Shown: piece after piece, positions 9,626-17,795 of the stretch
Numbering within the stretch: position 1 is the stretch's first letter
Layout of the letters: every line of letters starts with the position of its first letter
Origin: Chitinophagaceae bacterium IBVUCB2
GTDB taxonomy: Bacteria > Bacteroidota > Bacteroidia > Chitinophagales > Chitinophagaceae
Direction: 5' to 3'
Assembly (NCBI GenBank): GCA_002127295.1
Contig: NFUV01000001.1
Span: forward strand, 1,054,001 to 1,118,000
Length of the DNA stretch: 64,000 nucleotides
The notes under the pieces: model-generated
The model's database searches: none
What the model was told of the DNA's origin: nothing
Seen by the model: only the letters and a program-made list of their open reading frames with translations
Made by a program: the position numbers and the translations under genes

Positions 9626-9633
9626 TACCTTTG
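9626..9633 (+). promoter_or_regulatory. -7 box TACCTTTG placed 4 nt before a GTG start
   Basis: TACCTTTG matches the Bacteroidetes -7 consensus TAnnTTTG perfectly. Only CAGG separates it from the GTG at 9638, so transcription would begin at or very near the start codon and the mRNA would be leaderless. A TTG lies at 9608-9610, a shorter spacer (15 nt) than usual. Confidence 0.5.
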
Positions 9634-9637
9634 CAGG

Positions 9638-10042
9638 GTGAATACAGAACAGCCCATTGTGCTTTTTGACGGTGTATGTAATTTCTGCAACCGTATGGTA
9701 AACTTTGCGATCCGTAATGATAAAAAGGCTAAGCTGAAATTTGCACCCTTACAATCAGAAACGGGAAAAAAATTACTAACAGAATTTAAAGTATCCCCTT
9801 CCGCTGATACTATTGTATTTATTGATAAAGGCAAAGCATATACTTATGCAAATGCCGGAATACGAATAAGTAAATATCTAGACTGGCCGGCTAAAATGCT
9901 ATATGGTTTTATTATTATTCCTCCATTCATCAGCCAACCTTTCTATAAATGGTTTGCAAAGCGCCGGTATAAATGGTTCGGGGAAAAGGAAGAATGTATG
10001 GTACCAACAGCCGAGGTACGGGAACGTTTTTTAAATGGGTGA
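9638..10042 (+). CDS. DCC-family thiol-disulfide oxidoreductase (DUF393)
   Basis: This 134-aa protein opens with the family hallmark VLFDGVCNFCNRMVNF, with Asp11 and the CxxC pair Cys14/Cys17. The body (FAPLQSETGKKLL, ADTIVFIDKGKAYTYANAGIRI) matches the DUF393/YuxK fold. The family is thought to be thioredoxin-related, though substrates are poorly known. The start is GTG, with a -7 promoter box only 4 nt upstream. It stands alone between divergent and convergent neighbours. The family call is secure; the reaction is not. Confidence 0.88.
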   Translation: MNTEQPIVLFDGVCNFCNRMVNFAIRNDKKAKLKFAPLQSETGKKLLTEFKVSPSADTIVFIDKGKAYTYANAGIRISKYLDWPAKMLYGFIIIPPFISQPFYKWFAKRRYKWFGEKEECMVPTAEVRERFLNG

Positions 10043-10045
10043 TTA

Positions 10046-10471
10046 CTATGAATCAAGATTCCGCAATATGGCTGCCATAGCAGCTGAGCCAGCAAAAAAT
10101 GATAGGAAGACATATCCATTACTCAACAATAAGGAAAACTCAGAAGGGTTGCCCTTAAACTCTCCTCTTGAAAGCATAATAACAGCAAATATAATTGCTA
10201 TCAGAGAAACAACCATGATGGTATTACCTGTAAACTTGGAAGAAAAATTTTCTTTGCCTAAAAAATACTCCGCCCCACTAAAAGCAAACACCGCCCCAAA
10301 AACACCGGTCACAATCCACAATACAATTATATAAGCTGAAGTGGAGGAAAGCCTTGTAATAATATCAAGAAAAACAAATGCAATCTGCAATAGATAATTA
10401 GCAATGCCTACAGCTATTATTGCGCCAATAAAACAAAGAATGGTTATAAATATTTTTTTGCCAAATGACAT
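10046..10471 (-). CDS. Small integral membrane protein, unknown function
   Basis: This 141-aa protein has four likely membrane helices (about 7-35, 46-66, 84-100 and 118-136), joined by short loops such as GKENFSSKFTGN and SRGEFKGNPSE. There is no recognisable catalytic motif. It ends 3 bp from the stop of the convergent DCC gene and begins 9 bp after the PhzF gene, so it probably belongs to the PhzF/TRIC operon. Its function is unknown. Confidence 0.7.
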   Translation of the reverse strand: MSFGKKIFITILCFIGAIIAVGIANYLLQIAFVFLDIITRLSSTSAYIIVLWIVTGVFGAVFAFSGAEYFLGKENFSSKFTGNTIMVVSLIAIIFAVIMLSRGEFKGNPSEFSLLLSNGYVFLSFFAGSAAMAAILRNLDS

Positions 10472-10480
10472 ATATTTATT

Positions 10481-11263
10481 TTATATTTTTATTTCGCCTT
10501 TCATATAAAATACACATTGGCCACCCATAATTACCCTGTCTCCTTTTTGTTCGCAATAAATATCCCCACCTCTTTTTGACAACTGTTTTGCATGCATTTT
10601 CTCTTTTCCCAATTTGTAATTCCAGAAGGGAATCAGTTGTGAATGTGCAGAGCCAGTAACAGGATCTTCATCAATACCGGCACCAGGTGCAAAAAATCGG
10701 GATACAAAATCCACCTCTTTACCGGGAGCAGTTACAATCACCATGGCGCCTGCCTTTCTCATTAATGTAAAGTCAGGCCGGAGTTTTTTTACTGCGTCCT
10801 CATTCATTAATTCAACAAGAAAATCCCGGTTCTTATACACTCCTGCTATTTCAGGATTACCAAGTGAAGTCAATAACTCTTCGGGATAATCGGTTATCCG
10901 ATCCGGCATCCAGGAAGGAAAATCAAGGTTAAGTGTATCGCCACTCTGTGAAATATACAAGGGGCCACTTTTGGAATGAAAAGTAATGACAGGTTTTGTA
11001 CATCCTGACATTTTATATAACACATGTGCAGAAGCCAGTGTGGCATGCCCGCAAAGATCAATTTCCAGCTCGGGTGTAAACCATCTTATCTCATACTCAT
11101 CTCCTTTTGGAACAAAAAAAGCTGTTTCAGCAAGGTTGTTTTCCATTGCAATCTGCTGCATCAGCCCTTCATCAATCCATTTCTCTAATGGAATAACAGC
11201 TGCAGGATTGCCTCCAAACAACTTATTTGTAAACGCATCAACCTGGTAAATAGTTAAGTTCAT
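10481..11263 (-). CDS. PhzF-family isomerase/epimerase-like protein
   Basis: This 260-aa protein has the PhzF two-barrel signature: QVDAFTNKLFGGNPAAV at the N-terminus, the catalytic-glutamate motif NNLAETAFF (Glu46), the conserved DLCGHATLASAHVL, and the C-terminal FFAPGAGIDEDPVTGSAH. Known members are acid/base isomerases such as the phenazine enzyme PhzF, but most genomic copies sit outside phenazine pathways and their substrates are unknown. No phenazine genes are nearby. The start overlaps the stop of the TRIC-like gene by 4 bp, so they share an operon. Confidence 0.9.
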   Translation of the reverse strand: MNLTIYQVDAFTNKLFGGNPAAVIPLEKWIDEGLMQQIAMENNLAETAFFVPKGDEYEIRWFTPELEIDLCGHATLASAHVLYKMSGCTKPVITFHSKSGPLYISQSGDTLNLDFPSWMPDRITDYPEELLTSLGNPEIAGVYKNRDFLVELMNEDAVKKLRPDFTLMRKAGAMVIVTAPGKEVDFVSRFFAPGAGIDEDPVTGSAHSQLIPFWNYKLGKEKMHAKQLSKRGGDIYCEQKGDRVIMGGQCVFYMKGEIKI

Positions 11264-11886
11264 TCTTTTGGTATTGATTTATAAAAGGCTGGAAGAAAAA
11301 GTTTATAACGCACTGCAATAATTCGAATAATAAATATTACTAGAATGCAAATAATAGTCACCACATCGGCGTCCATTTTAAAACTTCTAAGCAAAAAATA
11401 TAAAAGGCCGCCTAAAATACAAGCCAGCGCATAAATCTCTTTTCGAAATAGCAATGGTATATTATTCAGCAACACATCCCTTACTACACCGCCAAAGCAA
11501 GCAGTGATTGTTCCCAATGTAATACATACACCCGGGCTAAACCCTTTTGCGATGCCCAATTTAATACCTACAACGGTAAACAAACCCAGCCCTAACGCAT
11601 CAAACAAAAACAATGTAGTAGTTAGATGCTTAAGGTAGCGGCCAAAAAACATGGTGACAACGGCAGATGCAAAAATCACAATGGTAGCTGTTGCATTGGC
11701 TAACCAGCTTACGGGTAAATTACCGATCATCATATCTCTTAATGTACCGCCACCAATTGCCGTAACGAATGCCAATACCAATACGCCAAATGGATCCAGC
11801 TTTTTCTCCATGGCTAAAAAAGCCCCCGACACAGCAAATGAAAAGGTGCCGAGTATATCAATAATATATAAGAAATCAGTTGGCAT
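11260..11886 (-). CDS. TRIC-type cation channel family protein (YicG/UPF0126)
   Basis: This 208-aa membrane protein has about seven helices and the two internal repeats of the family. Each repeat carries a glycine-rich kink motif (IGGGTLRDMMIGN and FGGVVRDVLLNN). Bacterial members form trimeric cation channels in the inner membrane; physiological roles vary and are not well defined. A -7-like TACATTTG (11894-11901) lies 7 nt before the ATG, so the leader is very short. It is the first gene of an operon with the PhzF-like protein. Confidence 0.88.
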   Translation of the reverse strand: MPTDFLYIIDILGTFSFAVSGAFLAMEKKLDPFGVLVLAFVTAIGGGTLRDMMIGNLPVSWLANATATIVIFASAVVTMFFGRYLKHLTTTLFLFDALGLGLFTVVGIKLGIAKGFSPGVCITLGTITACFGGVVRDVLLNNIPLLFRKEIYALACILGGLLYFLLRSFKMDADVVTIICILVIFIIRIIAVRYKLFLPAFYKSIPKE

Positions 11887-11921
11887 TGGTAATCAAATGT
11901 AGCACTTCATACAAACAAAAA

Positions 11922-11947
11922 TCCCGTTTTACAAAAGCAAAACGGGA
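11922..11947 (-). terminator. Terminator after dodecin
   Basis: Arms TCCCGTTTT (11922-11930) and AAAACGGGA (11939-11947) form a 9-bp stem with an 8-nt loop. On the minus strand the stem is followed by TTTTTGTTTG. It lies 24 bases downstream of the dodecin stop. Confidence 0.75.
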
Positions 11948-11970
11948 CTATACATTTTAATGAGAATAAA

Positions 11971-12192
11971 TTAATCCGTATCGTCTTTGTCTTTATCTAA
12001 CCGGAACGACACTTTGCAGATTACACCGTAGGATTTTATCTTTCCGTCCTTTACATGCACTTTCATATCCTTTACCCATACAGAATCTACATTACGGATA
12101 GTTTTAGATGCTTCTTTAACAGCTTGCTTTACTGCATCGTCAAAACTCTTATCGGATGAAGCAATGAGTTCAATAACTTTTACAATAGACAT
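11971..12192 (-). CDS. Dodecin, flavin-binding storage protein
   Basis: This 73-aa protein has the full dodecin pattern: MSIVKVIELIASSDKSFDDAV, then a long helix, then the aromatic flavin-stacking segment (VDSVWVKDMKVHV) and a last strand (YGVICKVSFRLD). Dodecins assemble as hollow dodecamers that bind riboflavin, FMN or FAD in the cytoplasm and buffer free flavin. The length is normal for the family (about 65-75 aa). It is flanked by its own terminator and stands as a single gene downstream of the E1 dehydrogenase. Confidence 0.92.
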   Translation of the reverse strand: MSIVKVIELIASSDKSFDDAVKQAVKEASKTIRNVDSVWVKDMKVHVKDGKIKSYGVICKVSFRLDKDKDDTD

Positions 12193-12249
12193 AGAAGAAG
12201 ATTTATTTTAATAATTAATTTAGTCAGATAAGATACGACTAATTTGGCA

Positions 12250-14643
12250 TTATTCACTCATCATCTCCTTAATTATAGTAGCAATTTCTTCCGCATTCGG
12301 CTTGCTGAAATAATCGCCATCGCTTCCATAAGCTGGACGATGTGCTTTACCAGTAATGGTTCTCGGTGCAACATCTAAATATTTATACCCGCCTTGTTCT
12401 TCCATCACTTTGTTGAACATAAACGCAGCTGCTCCGCCTGGTACATCTTCGTCTACAAAAACAATCCGGTTAGTTTTCTTAAGCGATTCTAAGATCATGT
12501 GATTAGTATCGAAAGGAAGCAATGTTTGTACATCCACAATTTCGCAACTGGTACCCTGTACTTCTAAGGCATTTACTGCATCTTGTATAATACGTAAGGT
12601 AGAACCATAAGAAACAATTGTTACATCAGTTCCCTCCTTAATGACCTCCGGTACACCTAAAGGCACAGTAAAATCAAGCAGGTTTGATGGCAATTTTTCC
12701 TTCAGGCGGTAGCCATTCAAACATTCCACCACTAATCCGGGGTCATTACTTCTTAATAAAGTGTTGTACATCCCCACGGCTTGTGTCATATTTCTGGGTA
12801 CGCATACATACATTCCACGAAGTGCATTTATAACCATACCCATCGGCGAACCGCTATGCCAGATACCTTCAAGGCGGTGACCCCGTGTACGAACAATAAC
12901 CGGGCAACTCTGCTGACCTGCTGTTCTGTAGTGCAATGTTGATACGTCGTCGCTTAAAGGCTGCAATCCGTATAATAAATAGTCAAGGTATTGAATCTCT
13001 GCAATAGGTCTTAATCCACGCATTGCTAAACCAATTCCTTGCCCCATGATAGTTAATTCCCGAATACCTGTGTCAAAAATTCTGTCGTTGCCATGCTTCT
13101 GTTGCAGACCACTAAAGCCCTGGTTCACATCACCAATATAACCAAGGTCTTCTCCAAATGCCACTACTTTAGGATTGGCAGTAAATAATTCATCAAAGTA
13201 TTTATTCAATACTTCAAAGCCATTGAGCATTGGCGCTTCAGCGGCAAATGCTGGTTTTAACTCCGTTACTTTTAATGCACTTTTGGGCCCATCATTATAT
13301 AAATGCGTATTGTATAATTTCTTGTTTTCTGCCTGTAATTCGCTGTAATAATCTTTTGTCCAATAGGCAGCATCTGCACTGCCTGCTAATGTAAGTGCAG
13401 TGTTCAATGCTTTCAACACATCTCTCCGCAATGGCTCCCGGCTGGCAGACAATTCAACTGCTAATTTTTGCAAGGCTGCTGTTTGTTCAGGTAGTGCATT
13501 GGCCATTGCATGAATTAAATCGGTAGCCCTGCTAACTTGTTTTTTTACAGGTGTAATAAATTTTGCCCAGGCAGCAGCTTTACTTTCTCTTACATGTTCT
13601 TTAGCTCTTTCCGCTATTCCATCGAGTTCTTCTTCTTTGGCTAAAGCATTCGCAATGATCCACTCTTTCATTTTTCTGATACCATCCCATTCTCTTTCCC
13701 ATTCTAATCTTTCCTGCGATTTATATCTCTCATGACTACCCGAAGTAGAGTGGCCCTGCGGTTGGGTTATTTCTTCTACATGAAATAAAACGGGAGTATG
13801 GGTTTCCCTCGCAAAACGTATCCCTTCTTCAAATACTTCGCACATGCCGGCATAATCCCAGCCTTTTACTTTATAAATATTAAAGCCGTTCGTATTCTCC
13901 GTCTTTTGCATTCCACTTAATGCATCCGAAACAGAAGCTTTGGTGGTCTGGAATTTTTTTGGAACAGAAATGCCATAACCATCATCCCATACAAATACAG
14001 CTAATGGCACTTGTAATACACCGGCTGCATTTATAGTTTCCCAAAAATGGCCTTCGCTGGTGGAGGCATCACCAATGGTTGCAAAACAAACTTCGTTTCC
14101 GTTGTTAGATAAATTATTGAATGATTGAAGCTGACTGATATTCCGAAATGCTTTGGATGCGTATGCCAATCCCAGGGCACGGGGCATTTGTCCGGCTGTA
14201 GGTGCTATATCAGCAGAAATATTCTTAAGTCCTGAAAGATTAAGCCAATCTCCATTTTCATTCACCATTTTGGTGGCAAAATGGCAATTCATTTGGCGGC
14301 CAGCGCTAAAGGGTTCATTCTTTATATCAGGGTCTGCATATAATTGAGCAAATATTTGTTCTGCGTTAGTAAGTCCTGCTGCAAGCATAAAAGTCTGATC
14401 CCTGTAATATCCGCTGCGAAAATCGCCTGCCTGGAAAAATTTGGCCATTGCCACCTGGGCTACTTCTTTACCATCCCCAAAAATTCCAAATTTAGCTTTA
14501 CCACCAAGTACTTCCTTGCGGCCTAATAAGCTGGTTTCCCGGCTTATACAAACCATGGTATAGTCCATTAGCACCTCATCCCTGAACTTGTCAAAGGACA
14601 GCTTCTCGTCAGCAGTGTATGTTTCCAGGTTAGTGTTATCCAT
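12250..14643 (-). CDS. 2-oxo acid dehydrogenase E1, alpha and beta fused
   Basis: This 797-aa protein joins E1 alpha (about 1-400) and E1 beta (about 475-797). The thiamine diphosphate motif begins at GDASTSEG (191-198), and its usual NN end is DD here (WDDGYGIS, 219-226). The beta part shows VAFGEDLGYIGDV, the FDTGIREL helix, QYLDYLLYGLQPL and RTRGHRLEG. Such enzymes decarboxylate pyruvate or branched-chain 2-oxo acids and pass the acyl group to an E2 lipoyl protein. The GHSTSGSHERYKS phospholoop-type segment (about residues 315-327) is also typical. The fused form is common in this phylum. E2 and E3 are not encoded nearby. The substrate is not settled. A -7 box lies 4 nt before the ATG. Confidence 0.9.
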   Translation of the reverse strand: MDNTNLETYTADEKLSFDKFRDEVLMDYTMVCISRETSLLGRKEVLGGKAKFGIFGDGKEVAQVAMAKFFQAGDFRSGYYRDQTFMLAAGLTNAEQIFAQLYADPDIKNEPFSAGRQMNCHFATKMVNENGDWLNLSGLKNISADIAPTAGQMPRALGLAYASKAFRNISQLQSFNNLSNNGNEVCFATIGDASTSEGHFWETINAAGVLQVPLAVFVWDDGYGISVPKKFQTTKASVSDALSGMQKTENTNGFNIYKVKGWDYAGMCEVFEEGIRFARETHTPVLFHVEEITQPQGHSTSGSHERYKSQERLEWEREWDGIRKMKEWIIANALAKEEELDGIAERAKEHVRESKAAAWAKFITPVKKQVSRATDLIHAMANALPEQTAALQKLAVELSASREPLRRDVLKALNTALTLAGSADAAYWTKDYYSELQAENKKLYNTHLYNDGPKSALKVTELKPAFAAEAPMLNGFEVLNKYFDELFTANPKVVAFGEDLGYIGDVNQGFSGLQQKHGNDRIFDTGIRELTIMGQGIGLAMRGLRPIAEIQYLDYLLYGLQPLSDDVSTLHYRTAGQQSCPVIVRTRGHRLEGIWHSGSPMGMVINALRGMYVCVPRNMTQAVGMYNTLLRSNDPGLVVECLNGYRLKEKLPSNLLDFTVPLGVPEVIKEGTDVTIVSYGSTLRIIQDAVNALEVQGTSCEIVDVQTLLPFDTNHMILESLKKTNRIVFVDEDVPGGAAAFMFNKVMEEQGGYKYLDVAPRTITGKAHRPAYGSDGDYFSKPNAEEIATIIKEMMSE

Positions 14644-14647
14644 GAGG

Positions 14648-14655
14648 CAAAAATA
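14648..14655 (-). promoter_or_regulatory. -7 box TATTTTTG placed 4 nt before the E1 start
   Basis: On the minus strand TATTTTTG is followed by CCTC and then the ATG at 14643. It matches TAnnTTTG and has the same 4-nt spacing to the start codon seen at 9638 and 16550, which suggests a leaderless mRNA. Confidence 0.5.
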
Positions 14656-14737
14656 GGAAGATTAAATACCCGGCAGAGGCATGTTAAAAAATACCCGCTA
14701 GCCTGCAACTGTTCTATAATATATGGCATCTTTTTTC

Positions 14738-14745
14738 TAAATTTG
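14738..14745 (+). promoter_or_regulatory. -7 box of the DUF1573 pair
   Basis: TAAATTTG fits the Bacteroidetes -7 consensus and lies 18 nt before the ATG at 14764. No clear TTG element is seen at the right distance upstream. Confidence 0.4.
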
Positions 14746-14763
14746 GCATCTTAATCCATTAGC

Positions 14764-15249
14764 ATGAAGACATTATCATTATTCGTCATTAGTTTTTTAG
14801 CAATTTCTGGTTTAAATGCGCAAGCAGGCCATTCTCCTAATGATGGACATAACCACGGAACTGTAGTTACTCAAGCTGCTACAGATGATATACTAAAGCT
14901 GAAAGAAACAGAATTTGACTTTGCTAAGATTCCGCAAGGCAAACCTGTTTACCATACATTCGAAATTATAAATACGGGCAAAACTGCATTGAAATTAGAT
15001 AATGTATCTGCTACTTGTGGATGCACAACACCAGAATGGAGCCGTGAAGAAATTGCTCCTGGTGCTACTGCAAAAATTAAAGTAGGCTACAATGCCGCTG
15101 CAGAAGGAGTTTTCGAAAAATTCATAACAATTACTTACAATACTAATCAAACAAAACAAATCAAGATCAAAGGCACTGTTTGGAAAGCTCCTGAAGGCTC
15201 CGCACCTGCCAATGCTTCTATAGATTTATTAAAAAAACAATCCTTTTAA
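14764..15249 (+). CDS. DUF1573 exported protein, first of a pair
   Basis: This 161-aa protein has a signal peptide (MKTLSLFVISFLAISGLNAQ), a short His-rich segment (HSPNDGHNHG), then the DUF1573 beta-sandwich: EFDFAKIPQGKPVYHTFEIINTGKTAL, the signature SATCGCTTPEW, and the closing IKIKGTVWKAP. The domain resembles ASPM/MSP-type immunoglobulin folds and is very common in exported Bacteroidetes proteins, but no function is established. It is followed 12 bp later by a paralogue; the two form an operon that ends in a strong terminator. Confidence 0.88.
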   Translation: MKTLSLFVISFLAISGLNAQAGHSPNDGHNHGTVVTQAATDDILKLKETEFDFAKIPQGKPVYHTFEIINTGKTALKLDNVSATCGCTTPEWSREEIAPGATAKIKVGYNAAAEGVFEKFITITYNTNQTKQIKIKGTVWKAPEGSAPANASIDLLKKQSF

Positions 15250-15261
15250 ATTTATTTTACC

Positions 15262-15690
15262 ATGAAGAAGATTATTTTACTCGCAACTGCTTTTGTTTTT
15301 ACTCTTGCTGCAATGGCTCAACCGAAAGCCGATGATATTGCAAAATTCACTGTAGAAAAACATGATTTTGGAAAAATTAAGCAAGGTGTACCCGTTAGTT
15401 ATTTTTTTGAGATTAAGAATATCAGTAACAAACCAATTGTTGTTGAAAATTCTTATGCGAGTTGTGGCTGCACTACCCCGGAAAAAATTGTTGATCCCAT
15501 TATGCCAGGTGCAACTGTTAAATTAAAAGTGGATTATAATGCTGCTGCATTGGCAACATTCCATAAAGATGTGTTTGTAAAATTTGCTGGTGTAGATCAG
15601 CCTAAATCTGTACAGATAAGCGGAGAAGTTTTAACTCCTGAAGCATATGAAGCATACCTGAAAGAGAAAGCAAACAAACCTAAAAATTAA
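15262..15690 (+). CDS. DUF1573 exported protein, second of a pair
   Basis: This 142-aa paralogue of the preceding gene has a signal peptide (MKKIILLATAFVFTLAAMAQ) and one DUF1573 domain: KHDFGKIKQGVPVSYFFEIKNIS, the signature YASCGCTTPEK, the PGATVKLKVDYNAAAL turn and the closing VQISGEVL. It lacks the His-rich segment of its neighbour. The shared signature and adjacency point to tandem duplication. The function of the family is unknown. Confidence 0.88.
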   Translation: MKKIILLATAFVFTLAAMAQPKADDIAKFTVEKHDFGKIKQGVPVSYFFEIKNISNKPIVVENSYASCGCTTPEKIVDPIMPGATVKLKVDYNAAALATFHKDVFVKFAGVDQPKSVQISGEVLTPEAYEAYLKEKANKPKN

Positions 15691-16029
15691 TTATAGCTTT
15701 TACCGGCCCCAGATCCCTTCATAGATTTTATGAAGGGATTTTTATTTTATCCCCATGGTGAATTGATCTTTAATAAGTGTTTTTGGAACGATTACCATTC
15801 TAAAACAATTCGGGGAAAAAAATCCCGACTCTGTGAAACAGTCCGTTTCAAATTGGAGCAAATAAATCACCCTCTTATAATTTAATTGAAAAATCATTTT
15901 GATTTTTCGCACAGTTAATACTTCTTTTCCACATTTACAATTGAAGAAATTGATTTTCAACATAGCTATGGCAGCCAGATTCTTTCTGGCATGAATCTTT
16001 AATTAGTTGATGTACTAAAAACGATTGTT
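15691..16029. other. Intergenic region of 339 bp
   Basis: The left end holds the terminator of the DUF1573 operon. The rest is A/T-rich. I see no RNA gene or repeat and no convincing promoter. A 73-codon minus-strand frame over 15742-15963 lacks protein-like composition and was not accepted. Confidence 0.5.
15713..15745 (+). terminator. Terminator of the DUF1573 operon
   Basis: Arms ATCCCTTCATA (15713-15723) and TATGAAGGGAT (15729-15739) pair perfectly over 11 bp with a 5-nt loop, followed by TTTTTATTTTAT. It starts 22 bases after the second DUF1573 stop codon. Confidence 0.85.
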
Positions 16030-16356
16030 ATGGAAAAGTCTACTCCCAACCAGCTAAATGATAACATGCTGACAATTCATGGTTTTCTTAACGACTCCTA
16101 CCAGCAGGCAAAACAACATATTCAGGAAGGTGTATCCTTTTTAAAAACAGAACTGTTCTCTATACATGACAAAAGCACCTGTTATATCAACAGGATGATG
16201 ATGCCGGTTAATAATTTTCTAAAGGACATAACGGAGATAGAGAGTGAACTACAGCAAGAGCTTACAAAAGATGCGAGTCATTGCTTATGCATTGACGGAC
16301 AAATGGTACCTGCTGAAGTAGTACTTATTACTCAACCCATGGAAGAGAATTATTAA
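16030..16356 (+). CDS. Small soluble protein, unknown function
   Basis: This 108-aa protein has no signal peptide or membrane segment. It is mostly helical (SYQQAKQHIQEGVSFLKTELF, NFLKDITEIESELQQELTKD), with a run of methionines (RMMMPVNN) and two cysteines near the end (SHCLCIDGQMV). I do not recognise the family. It stands alone between the DUF1573 operon and the aminotransferase. The coding call rests on a clean ATG frame and plausible composition. Confidence 0.55.
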   Translation: MEKSTPNQLNDNMLTIHGFLNDSYQQAKQHIQEGVSFLKTELFSIHDKSTCYINRMMMPVNNFLKDITEIESELQQELTKDASHCLCIDGQMVPAEVVLITQPMEENY

Positions 16357-16537
16357 TAACTAACTTCAAAAAGTATCAACCTTCTTCATATATTTCATAA
16401 TCAGCGCTGAAATTATTCATTTTCGCAAGTGAATGGATAAAGCGTTACGAAAGAGACGATAATTTTAATTCTTAGCTGGCGCATTAAAATATATCTCCTT
16501 CCGGGGTAAGACAATACATTGATTCCCTTTCACTTCT

Positions 16538-16545
16538 TACCTTTG
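16538..16545 (+). promoter_or_regulatory. -7 box TACCTTTG placed 4 nt before the aminotransferase start
   Basis: TACCTTTG is a perfect TAnnTTTG box. TCGC separates it from the ATG at 16550. A TTG at 16519-16521 gives a 16-nt spacer. The layout predicts a leaderless mRNA. Confidence 0.55.
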
Positions 16546-16549
16546 TCGC

Positions 16550-17776
16550 ATGCTTACAATCTCTAACCGTGGCCAGCAGATGCCGCCTTCTCCAATCAGG
16601 AAATTAGTACCCTTTGCTGAAGCAGCTAAGAAGAAAGGTATTAAAGTTTATCACCTCAATATAGGGCAACCGGATATTGAAACGCCTCCGGCAATTATGG
16701 ATGCGGTGCGGAATGCGGATATCAAAGTATTGGAGTATAGTCATAGTGCCGGCAATGAAAGCTATCGCCGCAAACTTGTACAATATTATAAATCAGTGGG
16801 TATTGATGTAAGTCATGACCAGATTCTAATTACTACAGGCGGAAGTGAAGCAATTATGTTTGGTTTCTTTGCCTGTTTAAATCCGGGAGATGAAGTGATT
16901 ATTCCTGAACCATTTTATGCCAATTATAATGGTTTTGCCTGTGCGGCTGGTGTAACGGTAGTACCGATTACTTCCCGTATTGAAACCGGGTTTGCATTGC
17001 CCCCTATTTCAGATTTTGAAAAAGTAATTACATCTAAAACTAAAGCCATCATCATTTGCAGCCCGAATAACCCGACAGGATATTTATACAGCAGAAAAGA
17101 GATGGAAGCGTTAAAGGAAATTTGTATCCAACACAACTTATACCTGTTTAGCGATGAAGCATACCGTGAGTTTTGCTATGATGGGGACTATGTAAGTGCA
17201 ATGCACCTGGAATGTTTAGAACAGCATGTAGTATTGATGGATACGATTTCAAAAAGATACAGTGCGTGCGGTGCAAGAATTGGTGCTTTTGTTACCAAAA
17301 ACAAAAGGGTATATGATGCAGCAATGAAGTTTGCACAGGCAAGGTTAAGTCCGCCGGGGCTTGCACAAATAATGGGCGAGGCAGCGGTTGATCTGCCAGC
17401 CAGTTATTTTGATGCTCCGAAAGCGGAATACTTATCGAGAAGAAATTTATTGGTAAGCAGATTAAATGCAATGGATGGTGTGTATTGCCCGAACCCGGGT
17501 GGGGCTTTTTATGCTATTGCGAAATTACCAATTGATAATAGCGACAAATTTTGCCAGTGGTTATTGGAGGAGTTTTCTTACAATAATCAAACTGTAATGC
17601 TGGCACCGGCTACAGGTTTTTATGGTACACAAGGTTTGGGTTCTGATGAGGTTCGGTTAGCCTATGTACTAAATCTGGATGCGCTGAATTCAGCAATGGA
17701 TTGTTTGGAAAAAGCATTAGAAGTTTACCCCGGAAGAGTGACCACAGAGAAATTAGTGGCCGCTACAGAAAAATAA
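16550..17776 (+). CDS. PLP-dependent class I/II aminotransferase
   Basis: This 408-aa enzyme has the fold-type I aminotransferase motifs: the substrate-arm segment HLNIGQPDIETP, GGSEAIMFGFFACLNPGDEVIIPEPFYANY, SPNNPTGYLY, SDEAYREF, and the Schiff-base lysine Lys235 in DTISKRYSACGARIGAF. It most resembles aspartate or broad-range amino acid aminotransferases of subgroup I-gamma. Such enzymes exchange amino groups between amino acids and 2-oxo acids in the cytoplasm. The exact substrate cannot be told. It is a single gene convergent with the acetyltransferase; the -7 box lies 4 nt from the start codon. Confidence 0.92.
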   Translation: MLTISNRGQQMPPSPIRKLVPFAEAAKKKGIKVYHLNIGQPDIETPPAIMDAVRNADIKVLEYSHSAGNESYRRKLVQYYKSVGIDVSHDQILITTGGSEAIMFGFFACLNPGDEVIIPEPFYANYNGFACAAGVTVVPITSRIETGFALPPISDFEKVITSKTKAIIICSPNNPTGYLYSRKEMEALKEICIQHNLYLFSDEAYREFCYDGDYVSAMHLECLEQHVVLMDTISKRYSACGARIGAFVTKNKRVYDAAMKFAQARLSPPGLAQIMGEAAVDLPASYFDAPKAEYLSRRNLLVSRLNAMDGVYCPNPGGAFYAIAKLPIDNSDKFCQWLLEEFSYNNQTVMLAPATGFYGTQGLGSDEVRLAYVLNLDALNSAMDCLEKALEVYPGRVTTEKLVAATEK

Positions 17777-17795
17777 ATGTATCCATCAATTCCTT

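Noticed and set aside
15742-15963. 73-codon minus-strand frame after the DUF1573 pair
   Set aside because: It is rich in Cys, Phe and Ile from A/T-rich sequence, has no export or domain signal and begins next to the terminator. I see no support for expression.
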